Origin: Branchiostoma lanceolatum
Taxonomy: Eukaryota; Chordata; Leptocardii; Amphioxiformes; Branchiostomatidae
Assembly (NCBI RefSeq): GCF_035083965.1
Contig: NC_089738.1
Span: forward strand, 4,735,398-4,799,397
Reading direction: 5' to 3'
DNA: 64,000 bases
The translations under genes were made by a program, and so were the position numbers. The number at the start of each line of letters is the position of its first letter. Positions within the stretch are counted from its first letter, which is position 1. Below are positions 34,601 to 49,600 of the stretch, piece by piece. The notes under the pieces are model-generated. The model ran no database searches. It was not told the DNA's origin and saw only the letters and a list, made by a program, of their open reading frames with translations.

Positions 34601-37600
34601 CTGGCCACCCTGACCTGAACATGCTCCTGAAAAAGTATACAACCCATGAACAAGATGTTGTTACAGCAAAAAGAAAAAAACTGCACACAATAGATATATA
34701 CCATTAGGCTTGCCCCTGAGGCATCGCCAAAAAATGCTGAAGTTAATGTTCCCCACTCCCAAAATGTTGAAGTTAATGTTCCCCACTCCCAGCCTTGTAC
34801 ATGTGAAACACACACAAGGAAAGTTGTACAGTCTCTTGGCTCCCGGGAATCGAACCCGGGCCGCTAGCTCATGAACCCAACACACTTACCACTAGGCTTA
34901 AAAGCCTGGACCTGTTAAACTCTTCAGTAGGTGGCGTTTAAAACCCCACTGTTACACATGTGTATGGCACTCATTACTGCAATGTATACCAATATGTAAT
35001 GCTCTGCACTAGGTCTTGACAGGATTTGTAGTACTTTTTTTACAGAATTTGACTCAAATGATTCTATCATACATTTAATCTCCTACATTTTATTACAAAA
35101 TGTTGATGCTCAAAGTCGAATAAAAATTGGACAAAAATTAATGTATAACCTGTCTTGTTGTGTTTGTAGTACTGTGATCAGTATGTAAATGTGTATGTTG
35201 TACCTGCTTTGCGTAGGCATATGACATTGTCTCGGCCACCCTTTTGCCTTCATCGTAACAGGCCCGTGGACCAATAGGATTGACGTGTCCCCAGTACTCC
35301 TCGTTCTGGGGGTGGACCTCTGGGTCTGGGACAGGGAAAGAAACATCCGTGAATAGTTTCATCAGGTTGGTACTTGTCACCGAATAAAAGAATAAAAAGA
35401 CTCTTTCTTTGTACACAACTGATTTGTTTTATTCCATCAATGTTTCGGTGACCGTTTGTCACCTTCCTTGTGACAATTCTCACTGGTTCACATTGCACTG
35501 AGGCAGTCCCTGTATGTAAAAACTTTATGTTTGGGAATGCATCTAAAAGTAGTGACAACTGTACTGCAGTGCAATTGTGAACAAGTCAGAAACAGTTGAC
35601 AATGGTGTACAAAGAGTCTTTTATTCAGGTAAAGAAACAGTTACAAAATGCATATTAAGTTCTGTTAAATATATAAATTCTGTACTCCACAAAAGCTTAC
35701 ATCATGCAAAGTGATACCAAAATCTTGAATTATGGTAGGCTCTTACCTCCATACACCTCTGATGTTGATGCCAGCAGAAATCTGCCATTTACTCTCTTTG
35801 CAAGACCTGAAACAAAGACCAAACCATTATTCTTGTCCTCGTATATATTACATATTGTATAGCAATGTCTTGTAACATGATATACTGTGAATGCGGAAAT
35901 GTTAGCGGTGGTTTTATGTTAACTTTGCGGCAACCGTTTCACCGCGAACTATAGCGCTGCCGGAAAACTTAAAACCACCGCGAACACTCCATTTTCGCCT
36001 TAGCGCGAAATAAAAACCATGCAAACTTAAATGCATTTACAGTAACAACCCGACCATACATTACCAGGTTATAACATCACGTGATTTGTTTGTTATCTTT
36101 CAAATATTTGTTTGCAATTTATCTATGACGTAAAAATGTAGGAAAAATTTAATATGTGCTTACCCAACATGTTCAATGTTCCTATTGTGTTTGTCTTGAT
36201 TGTCTGTGTCAAAGAAAGAATAAAACATATCATGATGAACTGCAGTGGTTTAAAAAAATGCTAGACTACTGGCAAAGTGTGAATTAGTTCTGGTTTGACA
36301 ATGGACGGTCAGACCAAGGCACAATGTTCTGGGAACCCTGGTCAGTTTAGAAGTTTTCACACCTTTTCAACCAGTTCAATGAACTATGTACATGTGATTA
36401 GAGGTGTCAAGTCCACTGTGGCTGAAGCAATTAGCACATACATGTAATCGTTGGACTCAATGCTGCTAGATGTGTATTGCCCTATTAGTTCAAGGTTCAC
36501 ATGCATTTTTAAACATTCAAAAATGCTTGTTTTTCTAAATTTGAACTGTCTAGTGTAAGGGAATAAAAATACTCTTTTTTTACACAACCGAGATATTTAT
36601 TCCACTGATGTTTCAGTGACCATCTGTCACCTTCTTCAATTCAATTCTGACTGCTTCACATAGCAATGCAGCACAGGTAATAATGAGATGCATTCCCAAA
36701 CGCAAAGTGCTGCATTGCTATGTGAACCAGTCAGAATTGAATTGAAGAAGGTGACAGATGGTCACCGAAACGTCGGTGGAATAAATATCTCGGTTGTGTA
36801 AAAAAAGAGTATTTTTATTCACTAACACTACAAGCATTAGTCCAAAGTGCAATAGAAAGTCCAAAATAAATCTGGAGGGTGTTATATATTATGTACATTG
36901 TTTATGTACAATCACAGGGGATGACATCACTTTGTGTTCCCAAACGTACAAAAAAGAATACAACGACTATCATCTATTTCTTAAGGATGCTGTCCCAAAC
37001 GTGATTGAGTCTATATCCCCCCCCTCATTACGGATGTCTAGTGTTAGTTTTAGAAGTTACAACACTTGAAGAGAGGCTGAAGATGTGTGTCCTTACCTTG
37101 ATGGGGTTGTACATGTAGTGTGGTGGGGAGGCAGGGGAGGCCAGGTGGTAGATCTGGTCCACTGTAGGGTAGGAAAACTCACATCAGTACTGGATACACA
37201 TTTAAATAGCCTCCTTTGCGGCCTTCTATGATGTACATGTATGAATGCTGGCATTTATGTAGTGTTGGGGGAGGGCTGATCTGCGATTTTCAATGTATGG
37301 GACAGATTCTTGTGCCGGAAAGGTTATGTCTGTACCTGATAGAGCCCTCCTCCCCAACAATAAATGCCAGCGCTCATGGAAGGCTGCAAAGGAGGCTAGT
37401 ACTAAATACAGTCACCGAAGTCTATCAACAGAGCAGTTACTCAATATATGTACATACATTGTAATTTGTGCTAATAGCCTTGAAGGTATAAGGTGCTTTG
37501 TGATAGTTCACGTTGCATACATGTGGCAGGTTGGGGTTATAAAAAAATTGTACATGTACTCAAGGACATTAATGTCCTTGATGTACTGTAAGGCTGAAAC

Positions 37601-40600
37601 AAAACTTTATACTGTGTGGTGTGTTATATTAAACTCCTGCTCACTGCCGCACTGATACTTAAAGTTTTCATGCTGGTTTAAAGCCGCATTGAGTTGGCAC
37701 TGAAACAGTGATTTCACACCAATTACATGTATGGCTGTCTAAATTTCCCTCCCTAAACTGTCAACCCAGCAAAGACTTGAACCAATTACAATGTAGTTGG
37801 AGCAGTGCCACATTGATTCCCTTTTCTGCCACGGCAATTATCTAGTGGTCATGCTGAATCTTTAGGAAGGCATCTCCAATTGCTGTGGACTGTGCTGCAT
37901 TGATGCCATTTCCTGTCATGGTAATTAGTTCTTTAGATTGAGGAAGAAGTCATCTGTGTGGACTGAGATGGCATCAATGCCCAAAATGCTGGGTCAGGCT
38001 GGCATCAATATGGCAGGCCTGTCCAGCACTATACACACCATTTTCGCATGGGTGAGATTGCACACATTGTACCTTCAATATACAGTGGTTCCACCACATC
38101 ATGGTTCAGCAGTTCGAAGTTCTCGTGACCGATCCAGTGTTCCACGTTTCTCTTCCTCCCGGTGAAGAAGTTGTCCATCACGACGACTTCATGGCCGTCC
38201 ATCATCAGGCGGTCGACAAGGTGGGAACCCACAAACCCTGCACCCCCCGTTACCTGGGAAATCAGAAAATGGTACATTCCTGTTATGAAGCATACAGTGT
38301 TATACTTTCTGACAGAAACACAAAACATTTGATTAAAATTTCTAAGATGATTTTACCACGATAAATGTGTTTTAACAATGCATGGATTTTGAATACTGTA
38401 AATGCAGAAATGGTCGTGGTGGTTTCATGTTCGCGCTTTTCGCACTCAACTCTATGCCACAAACTTAAAACCACTGCAAAAAGTCGTTTCATTGTGTGAC
38501 TGTAGCACTACTATTGTCTCAAATGCGAACTCAAAACCACCGCAAACACTCCATTTTCTCCCTACTGCGAAATGAAATCCCTGCGAACATGTCCTCATTT
38601 ACACGTACATGTATGTAGTATCCCATGATTTACCATGATTTAAGAAATATGTGTAGATATTCATGTGCAGGAAACATAATGAATGAGGACATTCACTTGA
38701 ACAATACTCAAAATAACAGCCATATGTTCCATGAAAAAAGGTCACTAGTACATTTGCCAAGGTGGGCACGTGTGTTGACTACATTGATGTGACCTTTGAC
38801 CTACCAGGATACGTTTCCTGTCCTTCTCCATGAGGAACTTGACCTTGGGGTACTTGGAGTCCTCCGAGCTGCAGGTAAACAGAACAAGGTTGAAGGTCAA
38901 ATCTCAATGATCAGAAACTAAACAGGGGTACCATGTTATCATTCAGTGTGAAAGCTCCCAAGTAGGTGTAAGAGACGCTACTGCACAGTAAAAGCAAACT
39001 GGTTAGTCAGCTTCATTGAAGAACACCTCCACCAAAGCTTGCGGACCTTAAAAACCATCATGTCATATTCTCATAAGCTGTAAAATGTAAATAAATCTTT
39101 AAGCTAACTGAAAATATCATCAATATTGTATATGGCCCTAAGAGGAATTTAGCATGTCCCTGACAAGCAAGCAAAGCTGAAACAAGTTTAAACTGTAATT
39201 TCCATCACAAAAATTGGACTTACCCAAATTTTTGACTGTACAACACCAATCTTTGTCAAGGAGTGAGCAATCCACCGCTGGGATGACGTCGCGTTATGCA
39301 GATAGCACACGTGACTCGGTGAGCAGGTGATCCGATTGCTAGCACCCTACAACCATCCCTCAACAGAGATGGCGGGCACCACAGACTTTCCGCTACTTTT
39401 GATCCACTGCTCACCGAGTCATGTGTGCTATCTGCATAACGTGACGTCATCCCAGCAGTGGATTGCTCACTCCTTGACAAAGACTGGTGTTGTACAGTCG
39501 AAAATTTGGGTAAGTCCAATTTTTGTGTGGAAATTACAGTCAAAACTTGTTTTAGAATGATGTCTACCAACACAGATGAACTTTCAAGCTAAGCATGCAA
39601 AGCATAATATAGCTTACATCTTCCTCTTCACCTAAAGCACAGTCGAAATGCAAATAAAAGTGTGAAACATATAGATGTGATACTATATAGTATAATTGTA
39701 TTCTGGAGTAACCTGAGTTCACCAATTCAAAGATTTTGTTAGTTGGCACAGATACACACAGTGAGGCACTAAACAGGTGTTACTAAATGTTTCAGCATTG
39801 TGCGTGAAAAAAAAAAGTGAAAGTGAAAAAAAAAAACTTGAAAGTAAAGTTAATATGAAGATCTCTTCTCAACAACAGAAAAGAAAATCTACCTGTGAGT
39901 GTCTGCTTGCGACATATCGCTGAAAATCAAAAGCGTCTCCTTTTAATACATGATTCGTCAGGTGTCATGGTGGTTTAACTGTGTCCAGGACCTCAATAAA
40001 ACTGACAGCATGAGCTTTAAGTGTTACTACTAGATACATGTAGTATTTACATACAATTGTGATGTATAATTTCATGGTTTAGTATCTGAAACAGCTAATA
40101 TGTGTGAATCAAAACTTAATGACAGTGTTAAAAATGATTTCAGAAAATACAATGTAGCCATGCATGCTCAAACAAAAAAAAGGATCGCTGCTTTTATGAA
40201 TAAGCCACTGTTAGCTTCGAATATTCATGAAATCCAGTTCAAGCCTGTGATAGTCTGATATGTGACGAGAAACTTACCCTTTCTCTAAGTTCCCTAGTCT
40301 TTTCTCCAATGGTTCTAAAGCCTAGAAGGAAGAAACAAAACTGTCAGGGTTCAGAAAAGAAATAAAAATACTAGTTTTACTACATTTTTGCATTTGTTTA
40401 TATGTACATGTACAATCGTATAGGATATCCATCTAAGTGTTCTTTCTTTGTACAGTAACTGATAAAAGCGATATCATTAATGTGATGAAGCTCAATATTG
40501 AAGTAGCATTGGTCAGAAGGTCAGTCTACAACATAACATTTCTTTACAATGTTGTATCATGGTATTCTTCTGTAGGCCTGACAGTAAGAAGGCTGTTTTC

Positions 40601-43600
40601 AAGGTTGTTATGTTAGGAACAAAAAGACTGTGTTTAACTTTATTTTGACATTCATTTTCGGCTGTTGTTCAAATGCGTCCTAATAGTATGTACATTTTGA
40701 TTTTTGTATACATTACGTGTAACACGAATACATGTTGTGTGAACAAACAAAGTACATGTTAACTGCACTATCTACAATGTAGATCCAATTTCTCTTTCAA
40801 GATTTCTAGTTATAATATCCATGATTTTCAGTTAAAGCTTTCCTTAATAACGAATTATACAATGTAGATTTCATCAATATCAACTGAATAATCCGAAACA
40901 TGTTGAGTTAAAACTTAAAACTAACTGAATTGTACAACTCTATCAGGTACTCACCTCTCTGATTTGGCTGCTGAGTTCCTCCCTTCGTAGCCTGTACAAA
41001 CAGGAAACAGCGATGAGTCATACATGATGATGTGAAGGTATGCACACGTCAATTACTTTAACTCGGGTCAGTAGACACAACCTTTATTCAAATGAGCAGG
41101 TTCGCCTCATTAAATACAGTATAAGTACTAGTAGCTGTTTGTGCAATTACACAGTTACTTATTTAGTACTTACAAGTTGAACGGCAAATGCCAACGCCAA
41201 AAATTGGATTTACCAACTGATCAGCTCCAGGCTTAATGTCAAGGAATGAGCTGAATCCGCTGTCGTGTTGGCAAATTGCAGTTCAACTTTGAACTTTCAG
41301 TGAAGCTCCTAATTATATTAAATTAAATTATGTTTTTGAGCTACACAGCACTATTGAAATAGAAGAAATAGAATAACCTTGTGACCCTTCATAAATCTTA
41401 TAAAAAGTTAATATTTGGCTTTGGAGTGAGGCTGTAACAGAGGGAAAACTTTACTTCACAAAATTCAACCCTTAAAAATACTCTCATTGGGTTATGAATT
41501 CTAAAATTTTCCAGGGGAAGATGATGGGCTCCCTACTCTGGTCATGTCTTTGGCAAACTGCGTGTGACTTGCGCTGCATTGGCCTTCTGTACCTGACCCC
41601 TATGCTGTCGAAAAATTCTGGTGAGAACCCTGACCCTGAACCCCAGACTTAGCCACAGATACAGTTTAGCGCTGCGGTACCTTTCAAGCCAATCTGGATT
41701 ATCAAGACAATAATCAGAACAAGGCCTTCAGATATCATCTCTGTCCCTGAACTAATTTGTTACCAGTGTGTGGTTTGCATCAACAGTCGACAAAATCTAC
41801 ATTTCTTTGAAATCCTGGAAACCCATCTTTTATACGTTTCTCATACTAGTAAATGTATTCATGTACATGACATTGTGCAAAAATACTTGCGAGATAATAA
41901 TAGATTAAATAGAATCCAGATACTAAAGAACACGTCCATACTAAAGCATTGCAGTTTGAAGTTCTGAAGTAATTTAATGACTATTGTTAGTACAGTTATT
42001 GAATATTATACAAGTCATGTAGTACATGAGTACATACCTGTATATAATACACATATTGTATATAGTTCTTTCTATTACAAGTCCTTTCTTGATACGTTTA
42101 TGAAGGTTAGACATCCAGGTATTACAATTTTTGAATACAATAAGTATTCATTCTATACAACTGGATTCAGAGATTACTTCTGGACACTAAAAGTAAAAAT
42201 TGTTTTTCTTGGAATGTCATTTATGCTAAATTACCATCGCTTCTGTTTATTCAATCACTTCATGGTTCATATGGAGGGCATCACTGTCTCCATGGCAACA
42301 GTGGGTAATAGGTAGTGGTGCGGATCAGTCCGGCCAGACCGGTTCCGGACTTGTAAAACGTTTAGGTTCAAGTCCAAAAAAACCTAAACGTCTGGAAACA
42401 AGTCTGGACTTGAAAAAAAAATCTCTCACTTATACTAGTACACAGATTTGTCTCCTTTTTGTTTCAAACCATCTTAAACCTTACTTAGATCGTGAAATTT
42501 GCACTAGAAAAATATGAAAACATTGCTGTTTTTGTGTTTATAACTGAACCTTTGTGTTAATTACTGACTGTATATAATTCCGTATATATAGTTTTCAAAT
42601 TACATGTAAAATATCTGCCAATTTGCAATGTTACATGTAACAAGAAAAAAATATTTCAAAATAATTGTTCAGGTCCGGAATTTCAAGTCCCGACCTGAAC
42701 CTAAACCTCTGGACTCAAGTCCGGACCTAAACCTAAACTCGGGCTTAGATCCACACCACTAATAATAGGTTGTGTGGTCTGAATTATAACTGTTGCCACA
42801 GTCCAAAGGGGTCACTTCATACCACATGCTCTGTCACATATCATGCATTTGTTTGGAACAGAGGCCAAGTTCAAAGCTGCTTACTCTGCCGTTTATTTAT
42901 CTAGCAGGGAGGAAGACCTTGGGAGGTTACGCAGAGGGCCTTGGAGGGGTAACTTGACACCAGTTTATGTTGTTTGAAGTTTGAAGTTGACTTGGCAGCT
43001 GGGGGGGAAAGAAGTTACTTTTTAATGGAAGATGAAAGATATATGCACGTGTACTTGGGAGTAGGCCTTGATCTTAGCGTTGTCTTTGTGTCTTTCATCA
43101 CTCTAGCCTCATGTTGCTGATAATCTTAATGACACACATGGTGAGGACCAGTAACCAAGACCTTAGGCCAAACCAATTTAATTTCTTGGTTAACGGATTT
43201 TGTTTTACACATAGATTTTAGCATTAAATCATGAAAACAGAAGGCCGGGGTGAAAACGTGCACCTGACCTTGTTCATACCCTGAAATTGTGTGCATCAAA
43301 GTAAAAACATTCCTGGGATTCTGTTTTCCTGTTGATTTTCCAATCTAGCATTTTTTTAAAAATTCCGTTAACCAAGAAATGGTGGCCTTACAGAGTGGTA
43401 CCATATTTTAATAGGGAGGGGGGGGGGGGGGGGCGTACCTACTTTGTAAAATACACATTTCAAAATCTGGAGACGGTCATATCTAAGCACAGAAATCACA
43501 AAATTTGGTCAATCATTGGACTCTAACTCTATATATACCCCTTGAAGTTTGCACATGTTGCAATGGGAATAGTCCATTTTTGCAATGTTTTTTTCTTCAA

Positions 43601-46600
43601 TAGTCCATATTTGTGTGGAGACTGGAGGCTAGGGGTTTAGTGTCTTCTGACCTCAAAGTACAAACTTTAAGACGTGTCTTCTGACCTCAAAGTACAAACT
43701 TTAAGACGTGTCTTCTGACCTCAAAGTACAAACTTTCAGACGTGTCTTCTGACCTCAAAGTACAAACTTTAAGACATTAAGTATGTTTGCTTGCATATAC
43801 CTTTACTTAGTACAATTATACTACGTACAGTAGCATGATGATAGTCATGGTACAGACTTCAGGGGGGGGAGTTACAGTGAAATATTAAGATATTTTCTAA
43901 ATTTTAAAATTTTCACATTCAGATAGACCGTCTCCATATTTCTAGTTCAGCAAAAACTGCCACTTTTGCGAAATAGTAGCCCCCTAATTTAAACCACATT
44001 TTAATTTTCATAGTACATGAGCATGAAGGCGGCAAAAATTTAGGTTCTTGGTTGTCGGACATTTTGAAGTTACAGTTTACTAACTTTAGCATTAGCAGTG
44101 AAGATGAAAAAAAAAGGCTAGGAGGAAAACATGCATCTTACTATTGTCTTTTCAGGTCTTTACCCCCCCCCCCACCCCACCCCCGAAATCAAGGTACATC
44201 AAGGTACATGTACAGCGTTCAGGCTGTTCTCAAATTAATGATTCAATTTAGCATCATTTAAAAAAATCCGAGAGCCAACAAATAAAATTGGCGTGGCTTA
44301 ATCTAATATTAGATGATTAGTACAGATAGTCATACAATAAAAAATACTTTTATGACAATTTGGTAGGAAAATATGCTTTCAGGTTTTCAGTAACTTAACG
44401 ATGCCAGAAAGACCTTAAGTAAGCCATATATGGATGTCTGACAAAGATCTTTCCATGATAAAGGAAGTATTTGACTTGGCATGCACTTAGAGGTGGTGCC
44501 ATTTTTGGCAGCAATACCCAGTATCTCACCATGGTGACGGTTTGTTTGGATCCACTGTTGTTGCCAAAGGCTAACGACTTCTTTGGGATAACATTTAACG
44601 ATGGCACTGACGGTTACAGAGAGAGTATCGAACTGTAGAAATTTAAACAACTAAAACTTTAAAAGTTAAGCAAAGACTTCCATTAAACAAAGGTTAGAGT
44701 GCAGTAGACAAGAATGTATTCTTGTATGTACAATGTAGTTCAAGAGGTTATAGTGATGGGGGAGGATCAAATAAAGCCTTTAAGAATAGGGAGGCAGGCC
44801 TATAAGTGTATGTTAGGGTCCGTATGGGGGGTCTCGACAACGCTTTACACTGAATTCAAAAGAAACCCCTTTATTACACTAAAATCAAGGAAGGCAGCTA
44901 TGCACAATTTGGTCGCCTTGCTAAGAATTACATGAATAAGACGGCTTTCCATACGAATTACGGGAAATCAAAATATGCTGCCTACGCCTTACGGAAAAGA
45001 GCCATGCAGACCCTCATAAGGAAAGTGCCAAAATCTATCTTTAAGCCAAATAAACTGTCAAATCGGATAAAACCAGTTACGGTGATTGAAAAGGGTATAC
45101 AATGTACACGTAAAGCCCCAATCACTCCAGGATTGGTTCTGCCTTGTCGAAAGTTTTCTATAAATTCATCGCAACTTTTCATTGTAATCCAAGCATGGTT
45201 GTGGTCAAATAGGGGCTTGGAGGATTAAAATTTCAATCCACTGTCAGGCTTTTTAAATCTATTCATTCATTCATTTATTAATTGTTTAGCTCTGAGGAGA
45301 GTATGTGTACAATGAAGAAACTTTGTCTGCATACATGTATAGAACTTTAGAAGGTACAGTCAAACCTGCCCAAGGCGACCACCCGGGGGACCGAGCAAAA
45401 ACGGTCGCGATGGACAGGTGGTCGCCATGAAGAGGATTCCAATCATAACATGTCTCCAGGTCGAGGTGTTCAAATACAGTGTACTACGTAGATGGATGAA
45501 AAATTATGTGATTTTAGACAGCATGACCCCCACAAGGTTCAATTCTCATTGACAGAAAGATCCTACAGAAATTACAGTTTCTGTTATCGTTGTAATATTG
45601 TATACCGTTACATCGTGTACAAATGTTCGTCATAATTTTGACTAAAAACAGCGCCCTCCCGCATTCACACGTTAGTAAGAGTACACACACACACACACAC
45701 ACACATAAAATCTAGGTTTTAAGGCCTAAGACATTAATCCCTAGAAAACACCTGCTGACCCCAGCCTTCTTTTGGGCGCCGACCGCTGGATTAAAGCGGC
45801 AAAAAGTTTGATCTGACAACTGAAGGCTGAAAACGGGAGTTTTGATACCGCCGCCGAGCATGCGACCGCATCAAAAGGTAACACTGGAGCAGAACGCACA
45901 GCGTCAGCGGTTTCAAGCAAGCAGCGCCCAATAAAGGTTTGTGAGAGTCATGGAAATAATTAGAATATAAGAATATTAAAGATGAAAGTATTCTAAATAT
46001 TCATACACAGAAGCGTCGTGATTTAGAAAAGTCAGCGTTATGCCGCGCTGAAACAAAGATGGCGTCGCGGACCAAGGAACAACATGTCTCGACCGACGTT
46101 TTGCCCTCCGCTAAGTTATTTTCCAGCGGAATTTAGTAAGACAGAGACACAATTTTGGTCCGTCAAGGTCTTAAAAGCATTTCCGCGAAATCCGGCAGCA
46201 AAATTCGATGTCACCACACGCTGGAAAAACACGGTCGCCATGGCCAGGGATTGTGCTCTGTGCGTTCCCAATTCGTGGCGGTCGCGGTCGCGTTGGAGGG
46301 GTGGTCGCCTTGGGCAGGCCGCTAAATGCTTGTGCCTATGGGGAAAATTTTCGGGACCGAGAAAAAGCGGTCGCCATGGTCAGGTGGTCGCGTTGAAAAG
46401 GTGGTCGCCTAGGCAGGTTTGACTGTATGTCTATTCAATTCAAATTTATATTGCAAGACTGTCACTTCATTACAATAGTCTCTACCTTTTTTATAGGATG
46501 AAGTTTTCTCTCACAGGCACATATAACTGATTAAAAGAAAGCTTGCTAATCTGGGTACATAATCTGGTAATACGATACAGGATTACAAGGGCAAACAGCT

Positions 46601-49600
46601 GGTGCTGGCCTTTGAAAATCATAATCCTATTAAATAATAATCATATCAATCTGAGAACAGCAGCAAGTATTGTGATGGAGTGATAGGAAATAATTCTTCC
46701 ATGCTACATGTACATGTTTATGTATAGTAACACTCAACAGTACACTGTATATGAAAATCCACCCAGTGTCATTTAAAAAGTGGCAAACTTTAGTTTAAGA
46801 AATCAAGACAAGTCCTGGTCTGGTTTTGAGATTTCCTTTAAGTGTTCTTACACTCTTTTACAAGGTGGTAGTTGTATCCATATTGCAAGGAGTTTCATTT
46901 TTTAGACAGTCAAAGTGGGGCATTCAAAATTACCCGGATGTTTCATACAAGATTATTTCCTGCCCTGAGACTGCCTGAGTAGTTAGTTGTATCCACATAC
47001 TATCAGTAGTTGTATCCAAATGCAAGAAGTTTCAATGGCTCAAAGTAGGGCATTCAGAATGTTTCAGACAAGATTATTTCCTTCCTTGATACTGCCAGTA
47101 GTTGTGAGCCACAAAATACTGTCAGTAGTTGTATCCACAAAACAATGTCAGTAGTTGTATCCATTGCAAGAAATTTCAACGCCTGAAAGTGAGGGCATTC
47201 AAAATTACCCGGATGTTTTAGACAAGATTATTTACTTCCTTGATACTGCCAGTAGTTGTAGCCACAAAATACTGTCAGTAGTTGTATCCATTGTAATTAC
47301 AAGAAGTTTAAATACACAAAGTACTGAGTAGGGCCAGTTCAAAATCAACCGGATGTTTTAGAATTAGGCAGCTCCCTTGACCAGAGGTTTTCACAGAGTC
47401 ATTACATTTTCCGACTTACCTTAGTTCATACCCATCCTCAAACAGTATCCTGTAGTATTTATTCTTGTCGTCCCCTTTCCATCCCCGGTACAAGTTCGTT
47501 AGCGAGTCCCAGTTCAGCGCTAGGCCCGTGATGCAGCCGAACATCCAAAGCCCAACAAACGCCTTCACCAGAAGCATGTTACTTGGTTAACTCAAAGTTC
47601 CGCACACGCTCATGGTAGTGTTCACAGGTGGGACCACCGGGGGGAAAGAGAGTTAAGCAGATGCAGCAGCAGCCGCGAAGGTCCACCTGCACCGACTCCC
47701 TCTGCTGTATCAGTCAGCTGCAGGAACTAGCTGTTAGCAAGCGGCTGGCCATGTGACTGGGTATGGTGCCGACAGGCAAGCCAGCAAATCACTACCACCC
47801 CTGGAACCCCAGTGGGGGACCCGCCAGGCAATTATTGGCTGTTGTCTGCAAGCTTACAGTACATCACACATGTTCTACATCTGGAGACAGAGTCACCGAG
47901 CTTCCCTCTTACATCTACAAGGGTGTGCATGGGGGGTCTCAACAACGCCTTACGCTGAGTTTCAGAAGACCCCCTACGTATTACCAAGGGGGTTTGAAAC
48001 GATAAAATCAAGGAAGGCGAACACACAAAATTTGGTCGCCTTGCTACTAATTATGTTGACAAGATGGCTTCCTTATGAATTACGGGAAATGAAAATAATG
48101 CCTTACAGAACAGAGCATGCAGACCCTCATTTGTATACAGTAGATAGCCCATTTTGACCCTGGGTGGGGCCTTCACTTCCTTGGTGGCACCAATGAACAC
48201 AACTGTTTGGTCAACATTTGTTACATCACTATGTAAACTATTTTTTTCTACGAATAGCCAAACTCGAACCAAGACAGTGTTTATTTCCTCATTCCTGTTG
48301 TTGCACTAAAGTTGAGTGAGATACTACAAGACCTGTTGCTCAAATATTTTTTAAAAAGTTTAAGATTTCTTTTGGAAAAAGAAGTTTGTGTGCTTGGAAT
48401 TTTCCCAGGACTTGTGAGTGACAGCCAAGGGTCAGAGAGATGGGTCAAACAATAATATTTGTCTTAAAGATCTCCCTAAGGACACCCAATATAAGGACAT
48501 GTACTATACATCACATAGAAGACTGTGTCAGGACTCAAGGTCTGAGAATAAAGGAATATATTAAACAAACGGTTTCAACAAACTCTGTGGATGGCAGCTC
48601 AAGTTCATGTTTGCCGACATCAAGGTTGCTACATTTGCATAAGACCAAATCCCAGGCCTCCAGGCATGGACTTGACCCGGGTTTGAACTTGGAAGGGGAG
48701 GAATTTTACGAACATTCTGCCAAGTATAAATCATGCTTGCAGACTGGTAAAGTTGGAGGGTTGAAACACACCAGATGTGCTAGGTCAGCAAGGGATGGGT
48801 TTTCCACACATGGCTGCATAAAGTTATGGTATTTTAGACAACACCAGACAACCTTCTTTTCAACATGTTATAATATAACTTATACAAGGCCATGATGATT
48901 TGATTAAATGGATGACATCCTCTGGGAACCCCAAAATTGATGCAAGCGTGAGAATAAAAAAAAATTCAGCAAAAAAAAAGATGCCTTCATTATGAAATGT
49001 ATGTGGTCAGGAAGGTTGACCAGATGACTAAACACAAAGAGTGTAGTGTAGCGAATGATAGATTCTTCATTTTCATTTTTTCACATCCTCTTTTTTGACT
49101 TTGGTGATCTACGACATTAGAATCATTTTCAATATTTTTTTTGCGATTTACAGCATCATGATATATTATGATCATTTTGCAGCTGCTCTCTACGATTTAC
49201 AATATGGTGGAAAACTTTTATTTATTTTTGGAATCGGACAAATACTGATGCGCTCGCGGATGTCATCCATACAATCAAACTAATATGGCCTACTTGTAAG
49301 GGCATATACACACACTCTGCAAGGTACAATGTACCTAATAATTACATAAATTTAATAGAAGAAATGCTATATCTCCCTGATTAACCCTTCCTTTGACTGA
49401 ACTCTACTCTAACACAAATATACATCATCTGGATGGGATTACAACTTGTCTAGCAGGTGAAGACTTGCAGGGGAGTCACCTGACACCATGGCGCTGCCAG
49501 ATATTTTCAACAGAGGGATGGCAATGGAGAGATTATTATAACATAGCCTGGGTGCCATCCTAACCGGGGCTCCTACACTCGCTACCCTATTTTCTACCGG

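Noticed and set aside
34838..34905. tRNA gene on the minus strand
   Set aside because: Good T arm and B box, but the acceptor stem does not pair, and the head matches SINE copies.
46084..46422. 112-codon GC-rich open frame
   Set aside because: Lies in the right end of a TA-flanked inverted-repeat element; the open frame follows from GC-rich GGTCGCC repeats.
48440..48895. 151-codon plus-strand open frame in UXS1 intron 2
   Set aside because: No domain, no splice context and ordinary intronic composition; length alone is weak evidence in this much sequence.
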